Positions 28,496 to 37,802 of a stretch of DNA of 64,000 bases are shown piece by piece; the stretch's first letter is position 1; the number at the start of each line of letters is the position of its first letter. The stretch lies in the NCBI RefSeq assembly GCF_003201835.2, contig NZ_CP029289.2, positions 2,178,501 through 2,242,500 of the forward strand. Direction: 5' to 3'. This DNA is from Acidianus brierleyi. Lineage in GTDB: Archaea; Thermoproteota; Thermoprotei_A; Sulfolobales; Sulfolobaceae. Position numbers and translations under genes: made by a program. The notes below the pieces were generated by a model that saw only the letters and a list, made by a program, of their open reading frames with translations, searched no databases and was not told the DNA's origin.

Positions 28496-29005
28496 ATGTG
28501 TGATTACAAGGTAATGAAAATAGAGAGGCCAATAAAAGATAATGGCAAAATAGTACTTCTAAATAGAGAATTTTTCAATAAATTATCTTCTGAAAATTAT
28601 TTAAAGGTTTTATCATCTGATAATAGAGAAAAAATACGTTTAAGTAAAAGTTACTATTATTATATATTAGAAGAATTCAAAGAAAACGGAATAATAGAAG
28701 ACAATGCAATAGCGTTTAAAGCTATAATACCTTTCATAAGCGAAGGAACATATATCAAAATTGATAGTAGTATAGTTTATGTCAATGAAAACATGATTTT
28801 CTACATAGATATGGGATCTACAACGTATTCCTGTGGAAAATGTCCTGTTGTAAGTCTTTGTGTTTATGGTTTAAGAAAAATAGCCCAGGAAATGAAAGTT
28901 AAAGTTAATACTGATTCCTGTGGACTTCCAGCAAAAATGTGGGAAAAACTTGTTTCATCAGTCTTTCAAAAATCTCTTATAAATGTGAATTCAATAAAAC
29001 TATAG
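28496..29005 (+). CDS. Cys-containing protein of unknown function
   Basis: A 169-residue protein, family not recognised. The middle part reads like a helical DNA-binding or docking module (EKIRLSKSYYYYILEEFKENGIIEDNAIAFK). The C-terminal part has cysteines in YSCGKCPVVSLCVYGL and later DSCGLP, which could bind a metal or an Fe-S cluster. It converges on the radical-SAM maturase with 2 nt between stops. A functional tie to the maturase is possible but not shown. Confidence 0.55.
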   Translation: MCDYKVMKIERPIKDNGKIVLLNREFFNKLSSENYLKVLSSDNREKIRLSKSYYYYILEEFKENGIIEDNAIAFKAIIPFISEGTYIKIDSSIVYVNENMIFYIDMGSTTYSCGKCPVVSLCVYGLRKIAQEMKVKVNTDSCGLPAKMWEKLVSSVFQKSLINVNSIKL

Positions 29006-29007
29006 TA

Positions 29008-30108
29008 TTATATAAAATATCTTATTAGCTTAACAACCTCCTCATAGCTTTTCTTTCTACAATCTAAACCCTCAAATCCTTTATTATCCAAAACTGAGAA
29101 GAACCTACATCCTCCCATACACATAGGTAAATAAGGACAATTATCGCATTTCCCTTTCCAAACGTTTCTAGCATTTTTGCTTGTAAATTTTCCATTATAC
29201 TCAATTGATCCGTCTTCTTTCAGTTTACCTTTTATATACAAAGGATTTCCAGTAAATGCCCAACATGGATAAATGTATCCATATGGATCAACTACTATAT
29301 CTTTCTCTACATGAGCAGCACATATGCCCAGTCTGAAAACCTCCTGCGGAATTTTAAATCCTTCTTCTCTAGCCATTTCCCAAACTTTCGTTAGAATATC
29401 TCCTTCTTCGTCTTTGGAAAAAATATTATCCCAATACTCGTTTCTAAAAACGTTCTCATGGACTAAATGAGGATCTATTCTTACTTTTGTAATTCCTTTT
29501 TCTTTTAAAGTTGAAAGCAAAGATTTTATCTCCTCAACGTTTCTATAGTCAACGTTAATCCGTAAAACCACCTTAGTATGATCTTGCGCATAAGCTAGAT
29601 TATTTAATATTATATCAAACGATCCCTTACCTCCTACAAAATATCTTCTTTTATCATGAATTTCTCTAGGACCGTCTAATGTGATCTGTACATGAGATAG
29701 CCCAAATGAATTAAGTCTATCAAGAACACTTGGAGTTAAAAGGGAACCGTTTGTAACTATACTAAAAGAATACCCTTCTAATTCCTTTGATATCTCTTCT
29801 ATTCTTTTCATTTGAAGTAACGGCTCACCTCCAAAATATGTAACTCTTACTTTTTTATCTTCTGAATTTCTCCTTATATAATTTATAAATCCTCTTACAA
29901 CGTAATCTGAAACTCCGCCCTTCTTCCTAAAGTTCTTTTGAAAACAGTAGACGCAATCAAAATTACAATCATACGTTAAAAGCAAAGTAGGCTCTAAATA
30001 TTCTTTCTCAAAAATCATCTTTTCAGGATCAAACTCTTGGTCAGAAAAACCTTCTTCTAATATATCTTTTAGATCTTCTGGTATCTCTCCTTTAGATAGC
30101 TTACTCAT
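29008..30108 (-). CDS. Radical-SAM/SPASM peptide maturase
   Basis: From the ATG at 30108, 366 residues: the radical-SAM cluster motif CNFDCVYC (Cys 48, 52, 55), the SAM-binding YFGGEPLL, and a SPASM domain with ICAAHVEKDIVVDPYGYIYPC, CDNCPYLPMCMGGCRF and DCRKK. SPASM enzymes of this type cross-link or epimerise ribosomal peptides. The same frame is open 31 codons further upstream (to 30201) and encodes KLSKFNIFLYDYNIIFNTLTGYAIK, the typical N-terminal peptide-recognition region of these maturases. It has a good GAGGTGA ribosome-binding site, but the codon at the expected start is ACG. A 24-codon peptide gene ends just before it. Confidence 0.9.
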   Translation of the reverse strand: MSKLSKGEIPEDLKDILEEGFSDQEFDPEKMIFEKEYLEPTLLLTYDCNFDCVYCFQKNFRKKGGVSDYVVRGFINYIRRNSEDKKVRVTYFGGEPLLQMKRIEEISKELEGYSFSIVTNGSLLTPSVLDRLNSFGLSHVQITLDGPREIHDKRRYFVGGKGSFDIILNNLAYAQDHTKVVLRINVDYRNVEEIKSLLSTLKEKGITKVRIDPHLVHENVFRNEYWDNIFSKDEEGDILTKVWEMAREEGFKIPQEVFRLGICAAHVEKDIVVDPYGYIYPCWAFTGNPLYIKGKLKEDGSIEYNGKFTSKNARNVWKGKCDNCPYLPMCMGGCRFFSVLDNKGFEGLDCRKKSYEEVVKLIRYFI

Positions 30109-30213
30109 TTCATCGTCCGAAACTTTAATTGCATATCCTGTCAGAGTATTAAAAATTATATTGTAATCATAAAGAAAAATATTGAATTTAGATAGTTTCG
30201 TTTTTGTTTCACC

Positions 30214-30288
30214 TCATTGTCCCCAAGATGGAGAGTAGTTGCATCTTCCCATTTTTCTTTCGATTTTTACTACTTTTTTGGAGTCCAT
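30214..30288 (-). CDS. Candidate RiPP precursor peptide (24 aa)
   Basis: An ATG-started ORF of 24 codons directly upstream of the SPASM radical-SAM gene; its TGA is followed at once by the ribosome-binding site of the maturase, so the two are almost certainly one transcript. The first half is Lys-rich and leader-like (MDSKKVVKIERK), the second half is GRCNYSPSWGQ with one Cys and aromatic residues, suitable for thioether or carbon-carbon cross-links. Too short for normal gene callers. No family recognised; assignment rests on position, size and composition. Confidence 0.6.
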   Translation of the reverse strand: MDSKKVVKIERKMGRCNYSPSWGQ

Positions 30289-30403
30289 ATGAAAAAAGAG
30301 GATAAATTGTATAAGTCTCTTTTTAAAATAAGTCCAATATAAACTATAGTAAACGGTGTTAAAAATACAACTCAGTATCATGTTAGAGTTAATATAATAT
30401 TTT

Positions 30404-31102
30404 TCAATTTTTCTTTAAAATATTCTTATGAATCTCTTCGAATTTACCATAAATGTTTTCTAAATCAGAAATATTTTCACCGTTCTCTATTAACATTGTT
30501 ATCCATAATAATTTATGACTTTTTTCAATATTTTTCTCATCAATGAAGGAGATAATATTATTCTTAATATAAAATTCATCATATTTATTGCTTAAGAGAA
30601 AACTATGTATTTTCTTCTTATGATCTAAAATTTCTCTAGGAAAGTTATTAAAAGGTAATAATTCGAATTTTATGCACTTTTTTATTATTACTCTTCTTAT
30701 ATTCAAAGGAGAATTTACGACAAGAAAGGAAATAGACGAAATTAGTGAATCTATGAGTTGAGATGTCTCTTTATATTTTATATTTTCCCTTATATTCCAT
30801 CTTAATTTATTTTTAAACTTCTCTAATGCTAAAGATATTCCAGTACAATCTTCCAAGACGGATATATAATCTAAAGCTCTTAAACTATCTGACAATTTAA
30901 AAGATAGAAATTCTTTATTGGATATTATATCATAATTTCCATTAATTAAATTATTAAGATGATTTCTTAAACTATAGTCTATAATATCTAAAGGTAAAAA
31001 TTTAAGCAAAAAATCATTTTCATGTGAGATCTGCATATTATAACATACTGCTTTAAGAGTATAAATTTTTTCTTTACATTCATAATCATACATTTTGATC
31101 AA
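30404..31102 (-). CDS. Hypothetical protein
   Basis: A 232-residue, Ile/Asn/Lys-rich, mainly helical protein with no recognised motif. An ATG at 31094 (MYDYECKEK) could also be used. It lies upstream of the RiPP peptide gene on the same strand, 115 nt away, so it may belong to that locus; its function is unknown. Confidence 0.5.
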   Translation of the reverse strand: MIKMYDYECKEKIYTLKAVCYNMQISHENDFLLKFLPLDIIDYSLRNHLNNLINGNYDIISNKEFLSFKLSDSLRALDYISVLEDCTGISLALEKFKNKLRWNIRENIKYKETSQLIDSLISSISFLVVNSPLNIRRVIIKKCIKFELLPFNNFPREILDHKKKIHSFLLSNKYDEFYIKNNIISFIDEKNIEKSHKLLWITMLIENGENISDLENIYGKFEEIHKNILKKN

Positions 31103-31428
31103 ATCGACTTCTTATTCTATAAAAATATTTCATGTGTATTAGCTAAATAATAACCATAGATAACGAGTAATCTATTCTTAGAGAATAGATTACTTTTTAA
31201 TTTTAGTTCGATATTTTTAATAGTTTATAAGAGTTTTTAGTTTTACAAATTGTATTTTATGCAGCAAAGAACATGTATGCAATATATTTATAACGTTAAG
31301 TTCACATTATATTTTAATTCTTAATTAATATAAAATGTAAATTACATGAGTTTCAACTAATCATAATTTTCGTTAAACTGTGTTAATAATAACTCAAATT
31401 TAAATATTATCATGATAATTAATTATTT

Positions 31429-32568
31429 ATGAGGCTAGTCGTAGGAACTAATTTTGATGATTCTTTATTGGAAAAAATTCGAGTATATCCAGTAAGATAC
31501 GTCTTTGGAAGCGAAACAAGAAGTCTTACAGGACACGGTAGAGCGTCTTTTGTTTTACCAGAAGTAAACGACGAAAAATTAAAAAATCATATAGACGTAG
31601 CCCACTCGTATGGAATAAAATTCCTTTACACTATGAACACTGCAACATTAAACGGGAAAGAATACTCTCAAAAATTCATAGAAATGTTGCATAAAGAAAT
31701 AGACAAATTGAATAATTTAGGAGTGGACGGTTTCATAGTAGCAATGCCATTTTTAGTAAGTTACATTAAAAAGGAGTATCCTAATAAGGAAATTTCAATT
31801 TCTTCATATTCAAGAGTTTATAATATTAGAGAGTTTGAGGAGTACGTAAATTTAGGAGCAGATACTATAATATTACATGAAGACGATAATAGAAATTTTA
31901 AGCTCCTTAGATCTTTAAACAAATTTAGATCTAGTGTTGACATAGAGGTAATAACAAATAACTCATGTCTTTGGGGATGTCCGTATAGGAGAACGCATGA
32001 TATAATATCTTCTGTAACTTCCTCAGAAGACGGTGTAAACAACGTATGGTTCGAATATCCAATAATGTTCTGCGCAACTGATGTAAGAAATGATTTGGCA
32101 AATATAATAAGAATGAGATGGATAAGACCGGAAGATTTACATCATTATGAAGAGATTGGGATTGATAGATTTAAGATAGCTGGGAGGAACAAGAGCACGC
32201 AGTGGTTATTAAGGGCAGTTAAGGCTTATTCTGAAGGTAAATACGAAGGAAATCTCCTCGATATTGTAAGCTATCCACAAGGAAGAGCAGTGCCTAAGGT
32301 TATGAAGAAAGTAGGAGGTCCAGAAGATTATGATATTTTAGAAAAAGTTTATGTAGATAATACAAAATTTCCGCCTAATTGGTTAGGATACTTCAAATAT
32401 AATGAATGTGAGACTAGGAGTTGCGAAGAATGTAGATACTGTGACGTAATTGCAGAAAGCGTAATTTCAGCGGAAGGAAAATCTCCGTCTAAACTTAATT
32501 TAAGTAAAATAAGACCTCCAATAGATCTTATTCCGAGGTTTTCCAAAAATGGTGAAACTGAACAATGA
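31429..32568 (+). CDS. Peptidase U32-family protein
   Basis: A 379-residue TIM-barrel-like protein of the U32 family (relatives: UbiU/UbiV, RlhA, PrtC). Seen are LGADTIILHEDDNRN, the Cys motif NNSCLWGCPYRRTH, YPIMFCATDV, and RWIRPEDLHHYEEIGIDRFKIAGR, the family signature. A final cluster CETRSCEECRYCDVI may complete an Fe-S site as in UbiV-like proteins. It is the first gene of a tightly overlapping four-gene operon with an MBL hydrolase and two radical-SAM enzymes. These proteins often act in oxygen-independent hydroxylation or RNA modification rather than proteolysis. Confidence 0.88.
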   Translation: MRLVVGTNFDDSLLEKIRVYPVRYVFGSETRSLTGHGRASFVLPEVNDEKLKNHIDVAHSYGIKFLYTMNTATLNGKEYSQKFIEMLHKEIDKLNNLGVDGFIVAMPFLVSYIKKEYPNKEISISSYSRVYNIREFEEYVNLGADTIILHEDDNRNFKLLRSLNKFRSSVDIEVITNNSCLWGCPYRRTHDIISSVTSSEDGVNNVWFEYPIMFCATDVRNDLANIIRMRWIRPEDLHHYEEIGIDRFKIAGRNKSTQWLLRAVKAYSEGKYEGNLLDIVSYPQGRAVPKVMKKVGGPEDYDILEKVYVDNTKFPPNWLGYFKYNECETRSCEECRYCDVIAESVISAEGKSPSKLNLSKIRPPIDLIPRFSKNGETEQ

Positions 32569-33229
32569 AATTAGAATTTTGGAATTAACTGAACCGAACT
32601 TCTTTGGAACAGTCCTCAATCATAACTTGACCGTGACCAAAGGACCTGGTGGAGGATTAATGCTCATAGATACTGGCCTTCCAGGATATTTGGATGAAAT
32701 TGAAAGATATTTAAAATCATGGAGCTACTCTTTAGAGGATATTTCAGATATAGTCTTAACTCACTCTCATCCAGATCACTCAGGAAACGCACAAGAAATA
32801 AAGAAAATTTCAAAAGCCAAGATTTATGCTCATAAATTGGAGAAATTTGACAACCAGAAATTCCAAATACAGTATGATCAAGTAAAACAAGAATTCAATG
32901 TAAATGAAAAAGAATTTGCGGAAACTATGAAAAGAATAAATAATTTGGAATACGAAATTCCAAAAATAGATTTCTATCTGGAAGGAGGAGAAACTATAGG
33001 AAACTTTAAAGTAATTCATGTACCTGGCCATACACCAGGCCATATAGCACTTTACGATGGGAAAGTAGTAATTGCGGGAGACTCTGTAAGATATTATAAG
33101 GGTTTGAAGCCACCATTAAGATTTTTCTGTTGGAATTACGAAAAAGCAGTGAATTCGTTTAATATCTTGATAAATTTACCATTTTCATTTTTTGTTCCGT
33201 ATCATGGTGAGGTGATAACCCCATGGTAA
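32549..33229 (+). CDS. Metallo-beta-lactamase-fold hydrolase
   Basis: A 226-residue hydrolase with the metal motif LTHSHPDHSG (residues 70-79), a further His in VPGHTPGHIALY, an Asp in VIAGDSVRYY and a terminal His in VPYHGEV. This is the glyoxalase-II-like MBL layout. It begins 20 nt inside the U32 gene and ends 7 nt inside the next gene, so it is translated with them. The substrate is unknown; it could process an intermediate or thioester in the same pathway. Confidence 0.9.
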   Translation: MVKLNNEIRILELTEPNFFGTVLNHNLTVTKGPGGGLMLIDTGLPGYLDEIERYLKSWSYSLEDISDIVLTHSHPDHSGNAQEIKKISKAKIYAHKLEKFDNQKFQIQYDQVKQEFNVNEKEFAETMKRINNLEYEIPKIDFYLEGGETIGNFKVIHVPGHTPGHIALYDGKVVIAGDSVRYYKGLKPPLRFFCWNYEKAVNSFNILINLPFSFFVPYHGEVITPW

Positions 33230-34257
33230 GTCCTTTTGTAGTAGTCTGGGAAAGCACAAAAGCTTGCGATTTTGCTTGTAAACACTGTAGAGCTAAAGCT
33301 ATACCGAACAGATTGCCTGGAGAACTCACTAAAGAAGAAGTATCAAATTTAGTTGATGACCTAAGGCAAAGCGGAGTTAAACTATTTATAATAAGCGGAG
33401 GAGACGCACTAAAGAGAGAAGATATATTCGAAGTAATACAGGATTCTTCTAAAAAGATCACAACTGCAATTTCTCCAAGTGGAAGTAAAATAGACGAAAA
33501 TATAGCGAGAAAGCTTAAGGATTCAGGAGTTTCGATAGCATCAATAAGTATTGATGGACCAGAAGAAATTCACGATAATTTTAGAGGAGTTAAAGGCGCA
33601 TTTAAAATAGCTTCAAAAGCTGTAAATTCCTTACAAAATGCTGGAATTCCAGTTCAGATAAACTCAACAGTAAGTAAGTATAATGTTAATCAATTGGATA
33701 AATTAAAAGAAACAATATTGTCTTTCAAACCTGTCAGTTGGGATATATTCATATTGATACCTACCGGAAGAGCAACAAAAGATATGATGATATCTCCAGA
33801 AGAAGGCGAAGATGTTATGAGAACAGTATATAAATGGAGGGAAGAAGGAATAAATGTAAGGATGACATGCACTCCGTATTATGTCAGAATAAATAATGAA
33901 CTAGGAAATAGACCATTACCCCCAGATATTAAATATGGAAGAAGAAGTATCAATGGAGCAAGAGGATGTATGGCTGGAAACGGATATGCGTTTATATCTT
34001 ACGATGGAACAGTTTATCCTTGTGGTTTTCTCCCTATTCCTGCAGGGAATATAAGAGAAAGAAAATTTAGCGATATTTATGAAAATTCACCTATATTTAA
34101 AGCATTAAGAAATCCAGACGATCTTCAAGGAAAATGTGGAATTTGTGAATATAGGACTGTGTGCGGTGGATGTAGGGCAAGAGCATATTCTTTAACGGGT
34201 AATTTCATGGCAGAAGATCCATTCTGCCTTTATACTCCTATTAGGGTGAGGATATGA
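33223..34257 (+). CDS. Radical-SAM/SPASM enzyme, AhbD/NirJ-like
   Basis: A 344-residue enzyme with the cluster motif CDFACKHC at residues 15-22, SAM motif ISGGDAL, and SIDGPEEIHDNFRG. The SPASM region holds GCMAGNGYAFISYDGTVYPCGFLP, CGICEYRTVCGGCRARAY and a final Cys in EDPFCL. The GGCRARAY-x-EDPFC ending is typical of the heme/heme d1 group (AhbC, AhbD, NirJ), and Fe-coproporphyrin decarboxylation (AhbD) is the closest guess. The pathway assignment is inferred. Overlaps both neighbours by 4-7 nt. Confidence 0.8.
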   Translation: MVSPFVVVWESTKACDFACKHCRAKAIPNRLPGELTKEEVSNLVDDLRQSGVKLFIISGGDALKREDIFEVIQDSSKKITTAISPSGSKIDENIARKLKDSGVSIASISIDGPEEIHDNFRGVKGAFKIASKAVNSLQNAGIPVQINSTVSKYNVNQLDKLKETILSFKPVSWDIFILIPTGRATKDMMISPEEGEDVMRTVYKWREEGINVRMTCTPYYVRINNELGNRPLPPDIKYGRRSINGARGCMAGNGYAFISYDGTVYPCGFLPIPAGNIRERKFSDIYENSPIFKALRNPDDLQGKCGICEYRTVCGGCRARAYSLTGNFMAEDPFCLYTPIRVRI

Positions 34258-35330
34258 TTAGCATTTCAAGATTAATGACAGGAAAAAGAGAAAAGGCAGA
34301 CGAGATAAGATATTCTGGAAACAAGGATTACTACCCAAAAGTTCTTGTATTTAATGTTACTAGAAATTGCAATTTAAGATGCGAACATTGTTATTCTAAC
34401 TCAGGATTTCATCACTATACAGATTTACCATTATCGACATGGATCAATGCAGTAAAACAAGCAGCAGATATGGGAGTAAAACACATACTTCTATCCGGCG
34501 GGGAGCCTTTAGATAGAAGGGACACATATCTTATAGCAAAGGAAGCTAACGATTATGGAATTTCAGTAGAACTTTCAACCAATGGCACAATGCTAACAAA
34601 GGAAAGAGTGGACGAAATTAAAAACTACGTAGATTATATAGGTGTAAGTATTGATGGACCAGAGGAAATTCACGACAAATTTAGGGGAATAAAAGGAACA
34701 TTTAGAAAGGCAATAGAGGGAATAAGAAATTCTAAGGAAGCTGGTATAAAAACCGGATTAAGATTTACCATTACAAGAGATAATTATGAATACATAGACT
34801 TCATTTTCGAATTAATGGAAAAAGAAGGGATAGATAGAGTATGTTTCTATCATTTAGCTTATGCTGGAAGAGCTGACATAAAATTGGATATTGATAATAA
34901 AACAAGACTTAATGTTGTTAAAAAAATTATAAATTATTCAACATCTGGGAAAGAAGTGTTAACTGCAGATAATCCAGTAGATGGTATTCTTGTTTATGCA
35001 ATGACTGGAAAAAAAGAAGTTTTAGATTTACTAAGAAGAAACGGAGGAAATAAGTCTGGGGAAAGGATTGCAGATATTACACCAGAAGGAATAGTTTATC
35101 CAGATCAATTTACTCAAATACCGATAGGCACAATAGATAACCTTAAGGAAATATGGGAAAAACCGAATCCATTAGTAGAAAAATTAAGAATGAGAAAATT
35201 ATATGTAAAGTGTTCGGCGTGCCCATTCTTTGACGTATGCAATGGAGGTCTAAGAGGAAGAGCATTAGCTTTAGGTGACTTGTGGGGGAAAGATCCTTCT
35301 TGCTATCTAGAAAATATATTTAACAAATAA
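34254..35330 (+). CDS. Radical-SAM/SPASM enzyme, AhbC/NirJ-like
   Basis: A 358-residue enzyme. Its start MISISRLMTGKREKADEIRYS resembles the start of AhbC/NirJ1 proteins. The cluster motif is CNLRCEHC (about residues 38-45), followed by LLSGGEPL and GVSIDGPEEIHDKFRGIKG. The C-terminus has CSACPFFDVCNGGLRGRAL and a last Cys in DPSCYL. AhbC removes acetate side chains from didecarboxysiroheme in the alternative heme pathway of archaea. With the preceding gene it forms a related pair sharing the SIDGPEEIHD block, consistent with old duplication. Confidence 0.8.
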   Translation: MISISRLMTGKREKADEIRYSGNKDYYPKVLVFNVTRNCNLRCEHCYSNSGFHHYTDLPLSTWINAVKQAADMGVKHILLSGGEPLDRRDTYLIAKEANDYGISVELSTNGTMLTKERVDEIKNYVDYIGVSIDGPEEIHDKFRGIKGTFRKAIEGIRNSKEAGIKTGLRFTITRDNYEYIDFIFELMEKEGIDRVCFYHLAYAGRADIKLDIDNKTRLNVVKKIINYSTSGKEVLTADNPVDGILVYAMTGKKEVLDLLRRNGGNKSGERIADITPEGIVYPDQFTQIPIGTIDNLKEIWEKPNPLVEKLRMRKLYVKCSACPFFDVCNGGLRGRALALGDLWGKDPSCYLENIFNK

Positions 35331-35350
35331 TTTTTAGAAAAATATTTATT

Positions 35351-36862
35351 TTATTTACTTTTTGCTAATTTTTCTGTTTCAGTTTCTCTCCAAGGTTCTG
35401 TTTTTTGTGTGAAATGAACTTCAGATTTCATTCCTGCTAACCTTTTTGCAACTTCTTCCGAATAACTTAGATCATAAAGTCTTGTAAACATTATACGTTG
35501 AGCCGCAGGACTTCCAGCACCATGTACAGATTCTATTTGGAATGCTACCCCCAAACTCACATTTTCTAATAATCTAACCATTCTTATACGATCTTCTGCA
35601 GTATACCCCTCAATTCCTTGAAGGTATTTAGCTATATATTCCCTTAATTTAGGATTCTTTAGATCCCATTCGCTTGGTGCTGTACCTAATATTCCTCCTG
35701 CTATATCTACTGATAATTGAGATATTTGAGATGGAAATCTTGTAACTAGATGTTTGGTTACGTTTGCATGCATTGGATTTACCCACCAACAGCCTGGACA
35801 AGGTTGAACAGCATTAAGACTTGCAGCTATTCCTGCTGCATACATTGTTTCAGTTAGAAATATTTCTTCTGTAATTTTTTCTTGAATGTGAGACGCTTTT
35901 TCTACACCGGCCTGCTTAGCTAAATTATATGAAGCTCCTATAATTACGTCTCCTAATCCAGCTTTACATCCTCCATAGCCCTGTCTATGATATGCGGAGA
36001 AAATTTCAACTAATTGCCCGGTATATTGCCAATCTCTCAAAAGGAAGACTCTATCCATGGGAACAAAAACATGATCAAATATAACTAATCCCTCATGGTT
36101 ATAGAAATAAGGTATTCCATCTATTTCTCCTCCTTCTAGTCTTCTAGCATCGTTTAATTGCCTTCCTACAATTATTTTTATTCCTTCGCTGTCTGTCGGT
36201 ACTGAAAAAGCTACTGCATAGTCTTGATCTTCTGGACCCATAGCTCTCGTAGGAAGAACTACTATTTCTTCGCTTGCAGCTACTCCTGTTATGTTAGCTT
36301 TAGCACCAGAAACGTAAATACCATCTTTTGTTACTTCTGTTACTCTAACATATGCATCTTTATTAGGTTGTTGATGAGGCTTTAAAGTTCTGACTCCTTT
36401 TGCGTCAGTCATAGCTCCTGCTAACGCTAAATCTCTTTTTTGTACTGTCTTCAAATATTCTACAAACTTTTCTTTAGGTTCGGTTTTACCGTGCTGTGCC
36501 ATTAGTTCTACCGTTATATATAAGGTGTTTAATGCATCGAAACCTACGCATCTTTGGAAACATGCTCCTACTTTATGACTTATCTTTCTAAGTAATTTTA
36601 CCTTTGCAGCTAAATCGTCTGGAGACCTGTGAATATGATTAAATCTATTTGTTTCATCGTTTATAAATGGACTCCAAACTCTAGCCAAATCCTTAGTATC
36701 TTCGTCCCATGCAGCGTCAAAAGTAGCTTTAAATGAAAGAATTGAAGGTTTTAAAAACGGATTTGTAGTTACGTCTTTTACTTCTTTTCCTAAAACATAT
36801 ACTTCCGCTTTATTTCTTACTTTTATCGCGTCTAGGTATTGTTCTCCAGTTCTTAATCCCAT
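35351..36862 (-). CDS. abfD: 4-hydroxybutyryl-CoA dehydratase
   Basis: A 503-residue flavin and 4Fe-4S enzyme that dehydrates 4-hydroxybutyryl-CoA to crotonyl-CoA, the key step of the 3-hydroxypropionate/4-hydroxybutyrate CO2 fixation cycle of Sulfolobales. The cluster ligands of the characterised clostridial enzyme are present: the two Cys in GACFQRCVGFD (near residues 99 and 103) and the His and Cys of HRQGYGGCKAGLGD (near 291 and 298). Full length. Sulfolobales often have two paralogues, so whether this is the main carbon-fixation copy is open. Single gene with its own promoter region. Confidence 0.95.
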   Translation of the reverse strand: MGLRTGEQYLDAIKVRNKAEVYVLGKEVKDVTTNPFLKPSILSFKATFDAAWDEDTKDLARVWSPFINDETNRFNHIHRSPDDLAAKVKLLRKISHKVGACFQRCVGFDALNTLYITVELMAQHGKTEPKEKFVEYLKTVQKRDLALAGAMTDAKGVRTLKPHQQPNKDAYVRVTEVTKDGIYVSGAKANITGVAASEEIVVLPTRAMGPEDQDYAVAFSVPTDSEGIKIIVGRQLNDARRLEGGEIDGIPYFYNHEGLVIFDHVFVPMDRVFLLRDWQYTGQLVEIFSAYHRQGYGGCKAGLGDVIIGASYNLAKQAGVEKASHIQEKITEEIFLTETMYAAGIAASLNAVQPCPGCWWVNPMHANVTKHLVTRFPSQISQLSVDIAGGILGTAPSEWDLKNPKLREYIAKYLQGIEGYTAEDRIRMVRLLENVSLGVAFQIESVHGAGSPAAQRIMFTRLYDLSYSEEVAKRLAGMKSEVHFTQKTEPWRETETEKLAKSK

Positions 36863-37033
36863 ATATAGCTATATGATTTAAAGTTTTTAAACTTTAGTAT
36901 AAACGTTCTTCGTCTGAGAAAAAGTAGAATAAATGAGAAAATGGTAAAAATCGAAAGAAAATGATATATTTGCAAGAATAGAAAGCTGAAAAAGATGAGT
37001 ATGTATAAAAATTCAATAATAATTTAATGTTAT

Positions 37034-37540
37034 CTAGAATAGAAAATACTTAGAAAATACTCCTTTAAATACTTCGAAAGCGTCATCGGAATATAAGCAA
37101 ATAATTATCTCCATCTCAGGATTTTTCTCTAAAATTACTTTAGCCATTATCTCTGCGCACCTTTCATAAGGATAGCCGTAAATACCCGTAGAAATTGCAG
37201 GAAAAGCTATCCTTTTTACTCCTAGTTCTTTAGCCTTATCCAAAGATTTTCTTATAGCAGACTCCAATTTATCATCTCCTTCTACTCCATATCTAGGACC
37301 TACGGCATGGATAACATACTTTGCTCTTAAATTGCCTGCAGAAGTTACAGCTACTTCACCAGTAGGAATAGGACCATTCTTCCTTACATATTCTCTACTT
37401 TCTTCTTGAATTATATATCCTCCTTTTTTAACTATTGCCCAGGCCACGCCTCCTCCGTGCTCTAAATAAGAATTAGCGGCATTAACTATTGCATCAGCCT
37501 CTATTTGAGTTATATCGCATTTCCTTATAGAGAGCTTCAC
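37034..37540 (-). CDS. Macrodomain ADP-ribose hydrolase-type protein
   Basis: A 168-residue stand-alone macrodomain. The N-terminal IRKCDITQIEADAIVNAANSYLEHGGGVAWAI contains the ADP-ribose-binding Asp and the NAANxxLxxGGGVA motif; AFPAISTGIYGYPYERCAEIM forms the second binding loop. Such proteins remove ADP-ribose from proteins or O-acetyl-ADP-ribose. Length is that of the minimal domain. It is an isolated gene. Confidence 0.93.
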   Translation of the reverse strand: MKLSIRKCDITQIEADAIVNAANSYLEHGGGVAWAIVKKGGYIIQEESREYVRKNGPIPTGEVAVTSAGNLRAKYVIHAVGPRYGVEGDDKLESAIRKSLDKAKELGVKRIAFPAISTGIYGYPYERCAEIMAKVILEKNPEMEIIICLYSDDAFEVFKGVFSKYFLF

Positions 37541-37802
37541 AATTGTTTTACAAAGAAACGTTAGATAAAAAAGTTTAGAGTAGATAATATGTGAAATTGA
37601 AAATGAAAACGTTAGTACTTTCAGAAAGTTTATAGCTTTTATCTTAAGGATTTACCGTTAAATCCTAGTCTAAGAACTTTCAGTAAATACTAGTGTACAT
37701 AACAATAGCAATACGATTCTAGATAACGTTATTCCAATTCTGTTATTGTTAATTATTATATTTGATATTCTTTTACTTATTAATACTAAAAATATTGCGT
37801 TA

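Noticed and set aside
30214..30216. TGA readthrough or recoding joining the short peptide to the radical-SAM enzyme (same frame)
   Set aside because: A ribosome-binding site follows the TGA directly, and the peptide looks like a separate precursor; shared frame alone is one chance in three.
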